Shown: in pieces, positions 33,824-41,931 of the stretch
How positions within the stretch are numbered: position 1 is the first letter of the stretch
How the letters are laid out: every line of letters starts with the position of its first letter
DNA from: FEN-1219 sp039933105
Lineage (GTDB): Bacteria > Pseudomonadota > Gammaproteobacteria > Steroidobacterales > Rariloculaceae
Assembly (NCBI GenBank): GCA_039933105.1
Contig: JBDTOT010000012.1
Span: 1-64,000 of the forward strand
Length of the DNA: 64,000 nt
Direction of reading: 5' to 3'
Position numbers and translations under genes: made by a program
Notes under the pieces: model-generated
Database searches by the model: none
Told to the model about the DNA's origin: nothing
What the model saw: only the letters and a program-made list of their open reading frames with translations

Positions 33824-35140
33824 TCACGAGCTGTGCAAGTAATACTCCGTCGGATCTAGGCCATACGCCCCCGGGGCCAGGCCGCGCTCGATCCACAGGG
33901 ATTGCTGGCCACCGTTCTCGGCGAGCTGATTGCGCAAGTCGATGGTCGGAAAAACGTCCAACGGCTGTTTGTCACGGTCTAGGAGCACGAGGATCTTCGG
34001 CCGCAGGCGCCGCACTCGATTCTGCGCGATTACCATGCCGACCTCACCGTTGTTGAGTTCGACGAGCGTACCGACGGGGAACACCCCGATGGCCTGGATG
34101 AACTGTTCCACCACCTCTGCGGGGAACTCGACGCCTGCAAGCTTGCTCAGCTGCCGTGCGGCGTCGTACGGCGACCGCGCAGGCGCATACGGCCGCACAG
34201 TCGTCATCGCGTCGTAAGTGTCGATGACACCGGCGATGCGCGCGAAGATGGGAATGTCGCCGCCGGCGAGCCCTTTAGGGTAGCCGGTGCCGTTGTGTCG
34301 CTCGTGGTGATAACGAACCATTTCGATGACGCGCGCGTCGATACCTGGAATCTTTGTAACGATCTCCGTGCTGTGTTCGACGTGCTTTTTCATCAACTCG
34401 CGCTCCTCTGCCGTCAGCTTGTCGCGCTTCGTAAGCAGCTCAGTCGGCATCTTTGTCTTGCCGACGTCCATGAAAATGGTACCCGTCGCCAATACGTGTA
34501 GCGCTATTGCGTCCAGACCCAGATGCTTACCGAACACGAGGGCCCATACGGCTGACGCAATCGAATGGGAGTAGATGTAGTTGTCCTTTTGCTTCATACG
34601 CGCCAACCACGACATGGCGTCTTCGTTGCGCATGATGCTTTCGATCATTGGATCAATCGTGCGCTGAATCGTCGCCAAATCGACCGCCTTGCCGGCCTGG
34701 ACGCCCTTATAGAGGTCCTCGACCACCCGCTGAACGCCTTCGTGCGCCTCTCGGGCTTTCACTAGCTCGGCACTGAGCACGACGGCATCGGAATGCTCGT
34801 GTTCTGCCCGCGACGCCGGAGCAGTTTGCGGCTGTTTAACGGCGGGCCGGGGGCGAGTCTGGGCCGCAGGCAGCGGAGGCCGCGAGCCAGCAGGCTCGGG
34901 GCCGCCGGGCTGGCGCAACGAAGTATCGGTGCGCGTCACGTCCACGTATACGACCTTGCAGTACTTCTGAAGCTGCTCGATGACCTGCTGTTCCTCGATA
35001 TGGAAGCCTTGGAACAGGAACGGCGTCTCGGTCCAAGGACGATCCAGCCTCGAGACGTACATACCCATCTCAAGGTCCGCCGTCGAAATCGCGTGGACTT
35101 CAACCGAAGTTATTGGAGAGGCCTTAGGAGGGTCTTTCAT
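33824..35140 (-). CDS. DUF3391/HD-GYP domain protein with altered HD signature
   Basis: 438 residues. An N-terminal DUF3391 domain (DLEMGMYVSRLDRPW, VIEQLQKYCKVVYVDV) is followed by a Pro-rich linker (78-110) and an HD-GYP domain. In the latter, H192 (YSHSIA) and HH278-279 are kept, but the HD pair reads M224-D225 (IFMDVGK) and the last motif reads HHERHNGTGYP with Asn283 for Asp. GYP itself is intact. Metal binding and c-di-GMP hydrolysis may be weakened or changed, so a sensor role is possible. First gene of a two-gene unit with the EAL protein. Confidence 0.9.
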   Translation of the reverse strand: MKDPPKASPITSVEVHAISTADLEMGMYVSRLDRPWTETPFLFQGFHIEEQQVIEQLQKYCKVVYVDVTRTDTSLRQPGGPEPAGSRPPLPAAQTRPRPAVKQPQTAPASRAEHEHSDAVVLSAELVKAREAHEGVQRVVEDLYKGVQAGKAVDLATIQRTIDPMIESIMRNEDAMSWLARMKQKDNYIYSHSIASAVWALVFGKHLGLDAIALHVLATGTIFMDVGKTKMPTELLTKRDKLTAEERELMKKHVEHSTEIVTKIPGIDARVIEMVRYHHERHNGTGYPKGLAGGDIPIFARIAGVIDTYDAMTTVRPYAPARSPYDAARQLSKLAGVEFPAEVVEQFIQAIGVFPVGTLVELNNGEVGMVIAQNRVRRLRPKILVLLDRDKQPLDVFPTIDLRNQLAENGGQQSLWIERGLAPGAYGLDPTEYYLHSS

Positions 35141-35241
35141 AAGGCGCCTTGTGTTCGACAGGCCACCGGCAATGTCCCACTAACGCAGTCGGCCGGAATC
35201 TGGCGATCTTGACTCTGCCGCGGCGCAGATGGAAGAGCGAC

Positions 35242-35272
35242 GAGGCCGCCGCCACTCGGCTGCGGCGGCCTC
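35242..35272 (-). terminator. Hairpin downstream of the M24 gene
   Basis: A perfect 11-bp stem (GAGGCCGCCGC / GCGGCGGCCTC) with a 9-base loop lies 23 bases after the stop of the M24-fold gene at 35295, in the 154-bp gap before the HD-GYP start. No strong U-run follows on the minus strand, so termination may be Rho-assisted. It is also symmetrical enough to act on the other strand, but no plus-strand gene ends here. Confidence 0.55.
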
Positions 35273-35294
35273 ACCCCTCAAGCGGAGGGCGCGC

Positions 35295-36659
35295 TCAGTA
35301 CGGATTTGCGATCGGCAGCTCTTCCGCCGGGAACAGCGTGATGATCTTCGCGCCTTCCGGCGTGAGCACCACCTCTTCCTCGATTCGCGCGGCCGAGACA
35401 CCGTCCGACGCCGGGCAGTAGGTCTCCACGGCGAACACCATGCCGACCTTGAGCTCGAGCGGCTCGCGGAACGACGTGACGCGCGAGATCAACGGCCGCT
35501 CGTGTAACCCCAACCCCAACCCGTGGCAGAAGTTCAAGCCGAACGCATCGATCTCGTTCGAGAAACCGATCTCGTCGGCTGTGGGCAACGCGTGGGCGAC
35601 ATCGTCGCTGCCCATGCCGGGCTTCAGTAGCTCGATCGTGCGGTCCATCCACTCGCGCGCTTTGCGGTATGCGGTGCGTTGCGAGCTCGAGGCGCGACCC
35701 ACTGCAAATGTGCGGTAGTAGCACGTGCGATAACCGACGAACGACTGAATGACGTCGAAGAACGCCTGATCGCCGGGCCGGATCAACCGATCCGTGAAGT
35801 TGTGCGGGTGCGGCGAGCAACGCTCACCCGAGATCGCGTTGATGCCCTCCACCAAGTCCGAACCCATCTCGTACAGACGGCTGGCCGCAAGCGCGACGAT
35901 CTCCGATTCCTTCACGCCGGGCTTCAGCGCCTCGGAAATGTCCTGATACACGCCATCGACCATCGACGCCGCCATGTTCAGCAGCGTGATCTCGTCGTGG
36001 CTCTTGATCTCGCGGGCGAGCAGCATCGTCTGCTGGCCGTCACGCACTTCGATGCCAGCTTTCTGCAGCTCGAACAGCATCGGCGGCTCGACGACGTCCA
36101 CGCCTAGCGGCATGTGGCCGACACCTTCCGCATCGAGGAGCGCCTTGATCTCACGCGCGGCATCGCGGAACAGCGTGGGATCGGCGCCGACTGCGCCGCG
36201 CATGCCCGTCATGCCGGCACGGCAGTGATCGGTGTGCAGCCACGGCGCGTAGAGCTTGTGGTGCTTCGCCGCGGAACCGAAGTCCCAGATGTAGGGGTCG
36301 CCGTTGCCCGTAAGTAATGAGTAGCGCAACAACTTGTCGCGCGCCCACTCGCCGATGACGGTGCTCGTGGTGTAGCGAATGTTGTGCTGGTCGAAGGACA
36401 GCAGAGCGCCCAATCCGGAGCGCGCGAGCGCCTGACGCGTTCGCGCGAGACGGTAGTTGTGCAGCCGGCGGAAATCGACGCGTTCCTCGAAGTCGACCTG
36501 CGTGTGGCCCGGCGCCTGCAGCGGCCGTTTCCACTGATGATTCGGGTCGATGTCGCTGCCTTTCACGATCTTCGGCTCGACGAGCTGTGACTTGCCGCCC
36601 TTTCTGATCGGCGCCGCCTTCGCGGCTTTCCCCTTCGACTTAGCCTTCTTCGTTGCCAT
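35295..36659 (-). CDS. M24 (pita-bread fold) metallopeptidase-like protein with a Cys at a metal position
   Basis: 454 residues from the ATG at 36659 with GAGAGG five bases upstream. After a Lys/Ala-rich N-terminal tail come the creatinase-N-like domain and the M24 core. Of the five metal ligands, D302 (FFDVIQSF), H379 (NFCHGLGLGLHE), E412 (VETY) and E427 (RIEEE) can be placed. The second Asp of the GYxxDxxRTF motif is replaced by Cys313 (GYRTCYYRTF). Related proteins include Xaa-Pro peptidases, creatinase and the DMSP lyase DddP. The substitution argues against a standard dinuclear peptidase. Divergent from the acyl-CoA synthetase/FCD fusion, so a shared pathway is plausible. Confidence 0.85.
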   Translation of the reverse strand: MATKKAKSKGKAAKAAPIRKGGKSQLVEPKIVKGSDIDPNHQWKRPLQAPGHTQVDFEERVDFRRLHNYRLARTRQALARSGLGALLSFDQHNIRYTTSTVIGEWARDKLLRYSLLTGNGDPYIWDFGSAAKHHKLYAPWLHTDHCRAGMTGMRGAVGADPTLFRDAAREIKALLDAEGVGHMPLGVDVVEPPMLFELQKAGIEVRDGQQTMLLAREIKSHDEITLLNMAASMVDGVYQDISEALKPGVKESEIVALAASRLYEMGSDLVEGINAISGERCSPHPHNFTDRLIRPGDQAFFDVIQSFVGYRTCYYRTFAVGRASSSQRTAYRKAREWMDRTIELLKPGMGSDDVAHALPTADEIGFSNEIDAFGLNFCHGLGLGLHERPLISRVTSFREPLELKVGMVFAVETYCPASDGVSAARIEEEVVLTPEGAKIITLFPAEELPIANPY

Positions 36660-36683
36660 GCTGTCCTCTCTGGTGAGCGTTCC

Positions 36684-36699
36684 CGAACCGCCCGGTTCG
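36684..36699. promoter_or_regulatory. Inverted repeat upstream of the M24 gene
   Basis: CGAACCG-CC-CGGTTCG is a perfect 7-bp inverted repeat with a 2-base centre, 25-40 bases before the M24 start in the 324-bp divergent region (36660-36983). Size and place suit a dimeric repressor. I see nothing else with clear meaning in the middle of this spacer (36700-36920). Confidence 0.35.
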
Positions 36700-36923
36700 C
36701 ACCGATGTGGGGCGATTCTGCCTTCGGGATTGTACGCGGCGCCGCGCGAGTCAGACAGCCTGACATGGCTTACGAGCTCGTCGTTCGCCATCGCCCCTGC
36801 CCCGAATGCGTGCAGCGTGCGCAAGACGGTGCTTTAACATCGGGCGGCCACTTGCTCCTTCGTGGGTCTATCGAGGCGGCACATCCTTGCGCGGCCACAT
36901 TCGTGAGATCTCTCGCGCAGTTG

Positions 36924-36950
36924 GCACAAGTTTCGCAACGCATGCACAAG
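36924..36950 (+). promoter_or_regulatory. Two direct repeats upstream of the synthetase/FCD fusion gene
   Basis: GCACAAG occurs at 36924-36930 and again at 36944-36950, exactly 20 bp (about two helical turns) apart and 34-60 bases before the start codon at 36984. Phased direct repeats of this kind can be half-sites for an activator or repressor. The call rests on spacing only. Confidence 0.3.
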
Positions 36951-36983
36951 AGCGCGCGCGATTCGCGCAACGGGTAAAGGAGC

Positions 36984-39740
36984 ATGCGGACCAACGCGGA
37001 CAACCTGACCATCCTCGAGCGTAGCGACGTGCGCGCCACGCGACCTTGGCTCGGCCTGTACCGCGGCGTACCCGCCACGATCCAACCGGCGAGCAGCACG
37101 GCGCTCGCAATGTTCAAAGCGACCTGCGCGCGCAACCCCGCGGCGCCACTCGTACATTACTTCGACAAGACGCTCACGGCGACAGACTGCGACGCCATGT
37201 CCGACGCGCTCGCGGTCGGCCTGCAGGCGCGCGGCGTCGGCTGCGGTGATCGGGTCGCCATCTACCTGCAGAACATCCCGCAGGTCGTTATCGCCGTGCT
37301 TGCGGCTTGGAAGTGCGGCGCGACCATCGTTCCCTGCAACCCCATGCTGCGGGAGCGCGAGCTGACCAAGATCCTGTCGAGCTCAGGCAGCCGTGTGCTC
37401 ATCTGTCAGGACGACCTCCACCGGCAGGTGGCGAAAGCCGCGGTCCCGGCGACCGCCGTCGAGCACACGATCACCACCTCACCGCTCGAATTCCTCGATC
37501 CTGCTCTACCGCTCCCGACGATGCTGGCCGGCACGCAACGCGTCCGCGACGACGGCACGACCGACCTATGTGCGATCGTGGCCGAGAATGCCGGCCGCGT
37601 GCCTCGTCCCGTAGAGATCGTGGGCGACGATATCGCTTTCATGGTGTTCACCTCGGGCACCACGGGCGACCCGAAAGGCGCCATGAACACGCATCGCAAC
37701 GTCGTGTTCGCGACCAGCGTGTACGAACGCTGGATCGTGCTCACGAGCGCGGACGTGATCTTAGGCCTAGCGCCGCTGTTCCACGTCACGGGACTCATCG
37801 GCCACGTCGCGCTGACGCTGCTGACCGGCGCACCGCTCGTGCTCTTCTACCGCTTCGATGTCGCAGAAGCCTGCATGCTCGTCGAGGTCTACCGTGCCAC
37901 CTTCACGGTCTCCGCCGTCACCGCGTTCATTGCCCTCCTCAACAGCGGCGAACTCGAGAAGCGCAATCTCGCGTCCCTCAGAAAGGTTTACACCGGCGGC
38001 GCGCCGACGCCCACCACCGTGCTCGACGACTGGCACTCGCGCACCGGCGTGCGCATCCAGCCGATGTACGGCCTGACCGAAGCGACATCGCCCACCCACA
38101 TGACGCCGCACGGGGCGATCCCGCCAATCGATCCGCACACGGGCGCGATGTCGATCGGCGTACCCGTCTTCAACACGCATGTGAAGGTGATCGCCGAGAA
38201 CGGCGCGGAGTGTGGGCCGCGCGAGATCGGCGAGTTCGTGATCGCCGGGCCGCAGATCGTCCCAGGCTATTGGCAAAACCCGACTGCCACGACGAAAACC
38301 ATCACCGCCGACGGACTGAAGACCGGCGACGTCGGCTTCATGGACGAGAATGGCTGGTTCTACCTCGTCGATCGCTCCAAGGACATGATCGTCGCGTCGG
38401 GATTCAAGGTATGGCCGCGCGAAGTAGAGGAAGTGCTCTACGAGCACCCAGCTGTCCGCGAAGCCGCCGTCGTCGGCGTGCCGGATGCTTATCGCGGAGA
38501 AACCATCAAGGCCGTGATAAGCCTGAAGCCCGGGCATCAGGTCACGCCCGACGAAATCCGCGCCTTCGCGCGCGAACGGCTGGCGGCTTACAAGTACCCG
38601 CGCTTCGTCGAGATCACTGACGACCTGCCGAAGACCACGAGCGGCAAGATCATGCGGCGCTTGCTGCAGCCCACGGCGCACGCCGCCGCGCTGCCCGTGC
38701 AAACCGACATTCTGAACGTCAATTATCCGCAGCTGCGCGCCGCCCTCGATGCACGCGCGGTGCTCGAGACCGGCGCCGTGTGGCTTCGCTTCAGCCGCGG
38801 CTTGATTCCGCTCACAACGTCGGAAACGTTCTACGAACGGCTCGATGCCGTGCTCGCGCAACTGCGCGATGGACGCACGTTCGTCGACCGAGGGGCATAC
38901 CTCACGGCGAACGAGAACTATCACGCTGCTGTCGTCGACCTGCTAGCGAACGAGCACTTGTCCATTGGCTTCAGGAGACTGCGACTGCGGGATCTCTTCG
39001 TCGCCGCGCTCAAAGAGACGCCCGTCGTGGCGCCGAACGCGGTTTACTTCCACGAGTTCCTTGCAGACTGCCTCGCGGCCGGCGATCGCGTAGGCGCGAT
39101 CAAGGCCATCGTGTCCTGGAACAAACACGCGTCGAGCGGAGTGCGCCGCGCGCTCGATTCGCGCGGCCAGGCCGCCACGCACCGTGACGAGCTGCGGCCA
39201 GGATGCATCGTCGAGGACCTTTCCGTCGCCGTCGCCAAGGAGCAGGAAAGCCTTGCCGGCGACGTCGACGCGCTCGTGCAGGCGCTCGACGCGCGCGCCG
39301 CACTCGAGATCGGCATCGCTCAGTACCTAGGCACCGCACTATCGATCGAAGCGGAGCGTGACGCGCTCGTGTCGCGCCTGCGCGCGTTCACGCCGCTGGT
39401 GCGCGGCACGTCGGCGACGCACGTGGCGCGCTACATCCGCGCCGACGACGCGTTCCACCGCATCTTCTTGAGCATGCTGCGCAATTCGCATGTGTTCGAG
39501 ATCTACAACTCGATGGACGTGCCGGAGCTCATGCGCCGGGTGTTGACCGTGGCGCCGCTGTCGATCCGCGAAGTGTTCGACGACCACCGCGGCTTGATCG
39601 AAGCGCTGCGCGCGGGCAACGCCGACGCGACGAGCGCCGCGATCACGGAGCACATGAACCGTGTGCGCGAGGCGCTCGCTGGACTCCTCTCGGCGGCGAA
39701 CGCCGCGGCGAGCGAATCGACGATTCACAACGCCGCGTAA
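36984..39740 (+). CDS. Acyl-CoA synthetase (AMP-binding) fused to two C-terminal FCD sensor domains
   Basis: 918 residues, against about 550 for ordinary FadD-like ligases. Residues 1-565 form a complete adenylating enzyme: TSGTTGDPKG at 223-232, YGLTEATSP, TGDVGFMDENGWFYLVDRSKD, and the catalytic Lys555 in TTSGKIMRR. It should activate a fatty or aromatic acid to its CoA thioester. After a linker come two helical repeats with the FCD (FadR C-terminal) pattern. FCD-1 (about 584-735) has N643-x3-H647, H690 and H715. FCD-2 (about 764-903) has the full metal set D821, H825, H868 and H890, within DDAFHRIFLSMLRNSHVFE and DDHRGLIEALRAG. No winged-helix DNA-binding domain exists. The frame is continuous, so this is a true fusion. 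The FCD part may sense the acyl-CoA product or another acid and control the ligase. AGGAG is only one base from the ATG. Confidence 0.88.
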   Translation: MRTNADNLTILERSDVRATRPWLGLYRGVPATIQPASSTALAMFKATCARNPAAPLVHYFDKTLTATDCDAMSDALAVGLQARGVGCGDRVAIYLQNIPQVVIAVLAAWKCGATIVPCNPMLRERELTKILSSSGSRVLICQDDLHRQVAKAAVPATAVEHTITTSPLEFLDPALPLPTMLAGTQRVRDDGTTDLCAIVAENAGRVPRPVEIVGDDIAFMVFTSGTTGDPKGAMNTHRNVVFATSVYERWIVLTSADVILGLAPLFHVTGLIGHVALTLLTGAPLVLFYRFDVAEACMLVEVYRATFTVSAVTAFIALLNSGELEKRNLASLRKVYTGGAPTPTTVLDDWHSRTGVRIQPMYGLTEATSPTHMTPHGAIPPIDPHTGAMSIGVPVFNTHVKVIAENGAECGPREIGEFVIAGPQIVPGYWQNPTATTKTITADGLKTGDVGFMDENGWFYLVDRSKDMIVASGFKVWPREVEEVLYEHPAVREAAVVGVPDAYRGETIKAVISLKPGHQVTPDEIRAFARERLAAYKYPRFVEITDDLPKTTSGKIMRRLLQPTAHAAALPVQTDILNVNYPQLRAALDARAVLETGAVWLRFSRGLIPLTTSETFYERLDAVLAQLRDGRTFVDRGAYLTANENYHAAVVDLLANEHLSIGFRRLRLRDLFVAALKETPVVAPNAVYFHEFLADCLAAGDRVGAIKAIVSWNKHASSGVRRALDSRGQAATHRDELRPGCIVEDLSVAVAKEQESLAGDVDALVQALDARAALEIGIAQYLGTALSIEAERDALVSRLRAFTPLVRGTSATHVARYIRADDAFHRIFLSMLRNSHVFEIYNSMDVPELMRRVLTVAPLSIREVFDDHRGLIEALRAGNADATSAAITEHMNRVREALAGLLSAANAAASESTIHNAA

Positions 39741-39852
39741 GCACCCCGCCCTCATCCGCTCCGTGGGTGACCGCACAGAGCCGGCTTCCGCCCTTCGACA
39801 TGCTGCACATACGCGCACCTTCGCGTGCGTCCGAGCCATTCGAGGAGCATCT

Positions 39853-40104
39853 ATGCCGGCATCGAAACAACCCACGAAGGATTTGCCGAAGACGCCCGCT
39901 AGCCAGCCGGCGAACTCACCGGCAGATGGCGTCCAAGGGGAAGGTGATTACAAGTCTGCCCGCGAGTTCAACGAGGCCGAGCGCAAGTTCGTCCAGTCCG
40001 GGAAGGTCCCGGCGGCTGCCCGCGCTGCCGCACCGAAGTCGAAGCAGGAGGAACAGGACCTCATCGACGCCGAGCAGGAAGGCAAGCGGCACGCCAAGAA
40101 GTAG
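39853..40104 (+). CDS. Small hydrophilic hypothetical protein
   Basis: 83 residues from the ATG at 39853, with GAGGAG five bases upstream. Highly charged and Ala/Gln/Lys-rich with no signal or membrane segment. The GEGDYKSAREFNEAERKFVQ segment followed by SGKVPAAARAAAP and a terminal EGKRHAKK matches a widespread family of small stress-associated proteobacterial proteins that I know only as hypothetical. Probably partly disordered. Function unknown. Confidence 0.78.
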   Translation: MPASKQPTKDLPKTPASQPANSPADGVQGEGDYKSAREFNEAERKFVQSGKVPAAARAAAPKSKQEEQDLIDAEQEGKRHAKK

Positions 40105-40124
40105 GCGTGCACTAGCTAGGGAAA

Positions 40125-40150
40125 TGCCGGGCGTCCGCGGACGCCCGGCA
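40125..40150. terminator. Bidirectional terminator between convergent genes
   Basis: A perfect 26-bp palindrome (TGCCGGGCGTCCG and its complement) lies 20 bases after the stop of the small plus-strand gene and 12 bases beyond the stop of the minus-strand SMP-30-like gene. In the minus direction it is followed by TTTCCC. It is well placed to end both transcripts. Confidence 0.75.
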
Positions 40151-40162
40151 CAGACCTGACCA

Positions 40163-41239
40163 TTACTTCGCGCGGCCTTTGTAGCCCGCAGCGACTGTCT
40201 GGATCGTGAAGATCTCGTCGAACTGCTGATTGTTGGCCACGCCGTACAACGTCTTCTTGTCGACACCGCCGAACGCGACGGTGATCAGCGGCAGCGGTGA
40301 CGGGATCTCGCCGAGATGCTTGCCGGTCTTATCGACCACCTGCACTCCGCCGCCGCCAGTCGTGAAGATGCGGCCCTGTGCGTCCACAGCGCTGCCGTCG
40401 CCGCCGACGAGCGCGAACTGGCGCTCGTTCGTCAGCGAACCGTCGGCCTGCACGTCGAAGGCGACGAGCCCGCCGGGGCGCGCGCCGGGTGGCGCGCCAG
40501 GCGGGACAGGGTCGGTCGGCGTGCTCGCGAGCCGCCCCGTCACGTACAGCGTCTTCTCGTCGGGCGAGAGAATGATGCCGTTAGCGCCGGTCAGCGTACC
40601 GTATTGCGTGACGTTGCCCTTCGCGTCGGAGTGAAAAACACCGCCCTTCGAGAAGTACACGCCACCTTTGCTGTCGGCGGTCATATCGTTCAGCAACCCG
40701 CCGGCGCAATCGATGGGCTCGCCTTTGTACTCGCTCATCAACAGTTGCTTGTTCGGCTCGAGCTGCCAGATCTGCTGGGGCAACGCACGCTGCAGCACGA
40801 ACAACGCGCCGCTCTTGTTCATCGACAGCGCACCACTCGTGCTCGTGCCGGTGTACGGAAACGACTCCTTGCCGTTCGCGTCGAGCTTCAACACACGACT
40901 ATTCGTGTTCTGCGCGAACAGCATGGCGCCGTCGGCCATCGCGACGGGGCCATCGGCATTGTTGCCGGTGCCCGTCCAGACGGTCTTCCACGTTGCGCCG
41001 GCATCGATGACGCCGGGAATCGCAGTGACCTTGTAGTCGCGATGCTGCGGTTCCGGTGCGGCGGGACGCGCGGGCGGCGTTGCGCCTTGCGCCGGGGGGT
41101 TCTTGCAGTGACTCGTGATGTAGGCGGCGTAGTTCGCGTCGCGCGGCGCCTGAACGCCGGGTTGAGCGTGAGCTAGCCCCGCGGCGAGCACGGCACTGAG
41201 CAGGCCGATGGTTAAAGTCGTCGTCGTTCGCAAGCGCAT
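40163..41239 (-). CDS. Exported SMP-30/gluconolactonase-like beta-propeller protein
   Basis: 358 residues from the ATG at 41239 (GGGAGG four bases upstream), with signal peptide (TTTLTIGLLSAVLAAGLAHAQ). The propeller blades are visible as GPVAMADGAMLFAQNTNSRV, NDMTADSKGGVYFSKGG, NGIILSPDEKTLYVTGR and GSAVDAQGRIFTTGGGGVQV. The ND and NGI...DEKTLYVT motifs are those of gluconolactonase/SMP-30 proteins that bind calcium and hydrolyse sugar lactones. A Pro/Ala-rich insertion with ITSHCKN near the N terminus is unusual. It starts 11 bases after the exported VOC gene, so the two are an operon. Confidence 0.87.
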   Translation of the reverse strand: MRLRTTTTLTIGLLSAVLAAGLAHAQPGVQAPRDANYAAYITSHCKNPPAQGATPPARPAAPEPQHRDYKVTAIPGVIDAGATWKTVWTGTGNNADGPVAMADGAMLFAQNTNSRVLKLDANGKESFPYTGTSTSGALSMNKSGALFVLQRALPQQIWQLEPNKQLLMSEYKGEPIDCAGGLLNDMTADSKGGVYFSKGGVFHSDAKGNVTQYGTLTGANGIILSPDEKTLYVTGRLASTPTDPVPPGAPPGARPGGLVAFDVQADGSLTNERQFALVGGDGSAVDAQGRIFTTGGGGVQVVDKTGKHLGEIPSPLPLITVAFGGVDKKTLYGVANNQQFDEIFTIQTVAAGYKGRAK

Positions 41240-41250
41240 GGTTCCTCCCA

Positions 41251-41730
41251 TTACTTCCACGCCTCGACCGCTTTGCGTTGCAGCGAGTCGGGGCCAATTT
41301 CCATGATCTCGAGCGCCACGCCGTCCGGGTCGGCGATCCGGCCGACACGCGCCTTGGAAATGCCTACCGTCGGGTCGTCGAGCTTGAATCCCCGCTTACG
41401 CAAATTCGCGATGCTCGCGACGACGTCGTTCGTTTCGACGCCAACGTGCGTGATCCCGGTCGGCGCGCCCGCGGCGGCGGGCAGTAGCTCGACGAACGTG
41501 TCGCGGGAGAGCTGCAAATACGTGAGGCGCACGCTGCCGTCCGGGTTCTTGACCGTGAACGCCTCTTTCGCGCCCAGCGTGTCCTTGTAGAACTTCAGAG
41601 CGGCATCGTAATTCTTGGTGCTGATACCGATGTGATTGATGCCGCGCCGCGCATCGTCCTGCGCGGTGCTGACTTGTAGCGCCAGCGCTCCGACCACGAC
41701 GCCGCAGACGAAGAGAATCGTGCTTTTCAT
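41251..41730 (-). CDS. Exported VOC (glyoxalase-fold) protein
   Basis: 159 residues with an N-terminal hydrophobic signal (STILFVCGVVVGALALQVSTA), which is unusual because most glyoxalase-fold enzymes are cytoplasmic. The VOC repeats carry the ligand positions INHIGIST, TFVELLP, ITHVGVETND and VALEIMEIG, giving the His/Glu/His/Glu set. It may act on a periplasmic aldehyde or aromatic. Operon with the following lactonase-like protein, which suggests that the two process one small molecule. Confidence 0.85.
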   Translation of the reverse strand: MKSTILFVCGVVVGALALQVSTAQDDARRGINHIGISTKNYDAALKFYKDTLGAKEAFTVKNPDGSVRLTYLQLSRDTFVELLPAAAGAPTGITHVGVETNDVVASIANLRKRGFKLDDPTVGISKARVGRIADPDGVALEIMEIGPDSLQRKAVEAWK

Positions 41731-41825
41731 TGGACCCCCATGCCGATGCGAGCCGGCGCCGCACTGAGCGGCACTATGCGCCGGATTGTACGGCTAATCG
41801 GGGGGCGCTGGCGTGTCGTTCCCGG

Positions 41826-41900
41826 TCAGTGGACGAACAACGCGATGAGGATGATGACCGGAATCGGAACGCCGAGAACCCAAAGCAGTAATGAGCGCAT
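41826..41900 (-). CDS. 24-aa single-helix membrane micro-protein
   Basis: The ORF reads MRSLLLWVLGVPIPVIILIA then LFVH and stops. It has GGGAG about eight bases before the ATG at 41900, and lies 31 bases after the 319-aa membrane-protein gene on the same strand. The L-G-x-P-I-P-x-I-I-L-I-A-L pattern recurs in very short hypothetical membrane proteins of many proteobacteria (from memory). Too short for most gene finders. Role unknown. Confidence 0.6.
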   Translation of the reverse strand: MRSLLLWVLGVPIPVIILIALFVH

Positions 41901-41931
41901 CGTTCTTCTCCCTAGGTGGTTTTGCGGCGAC

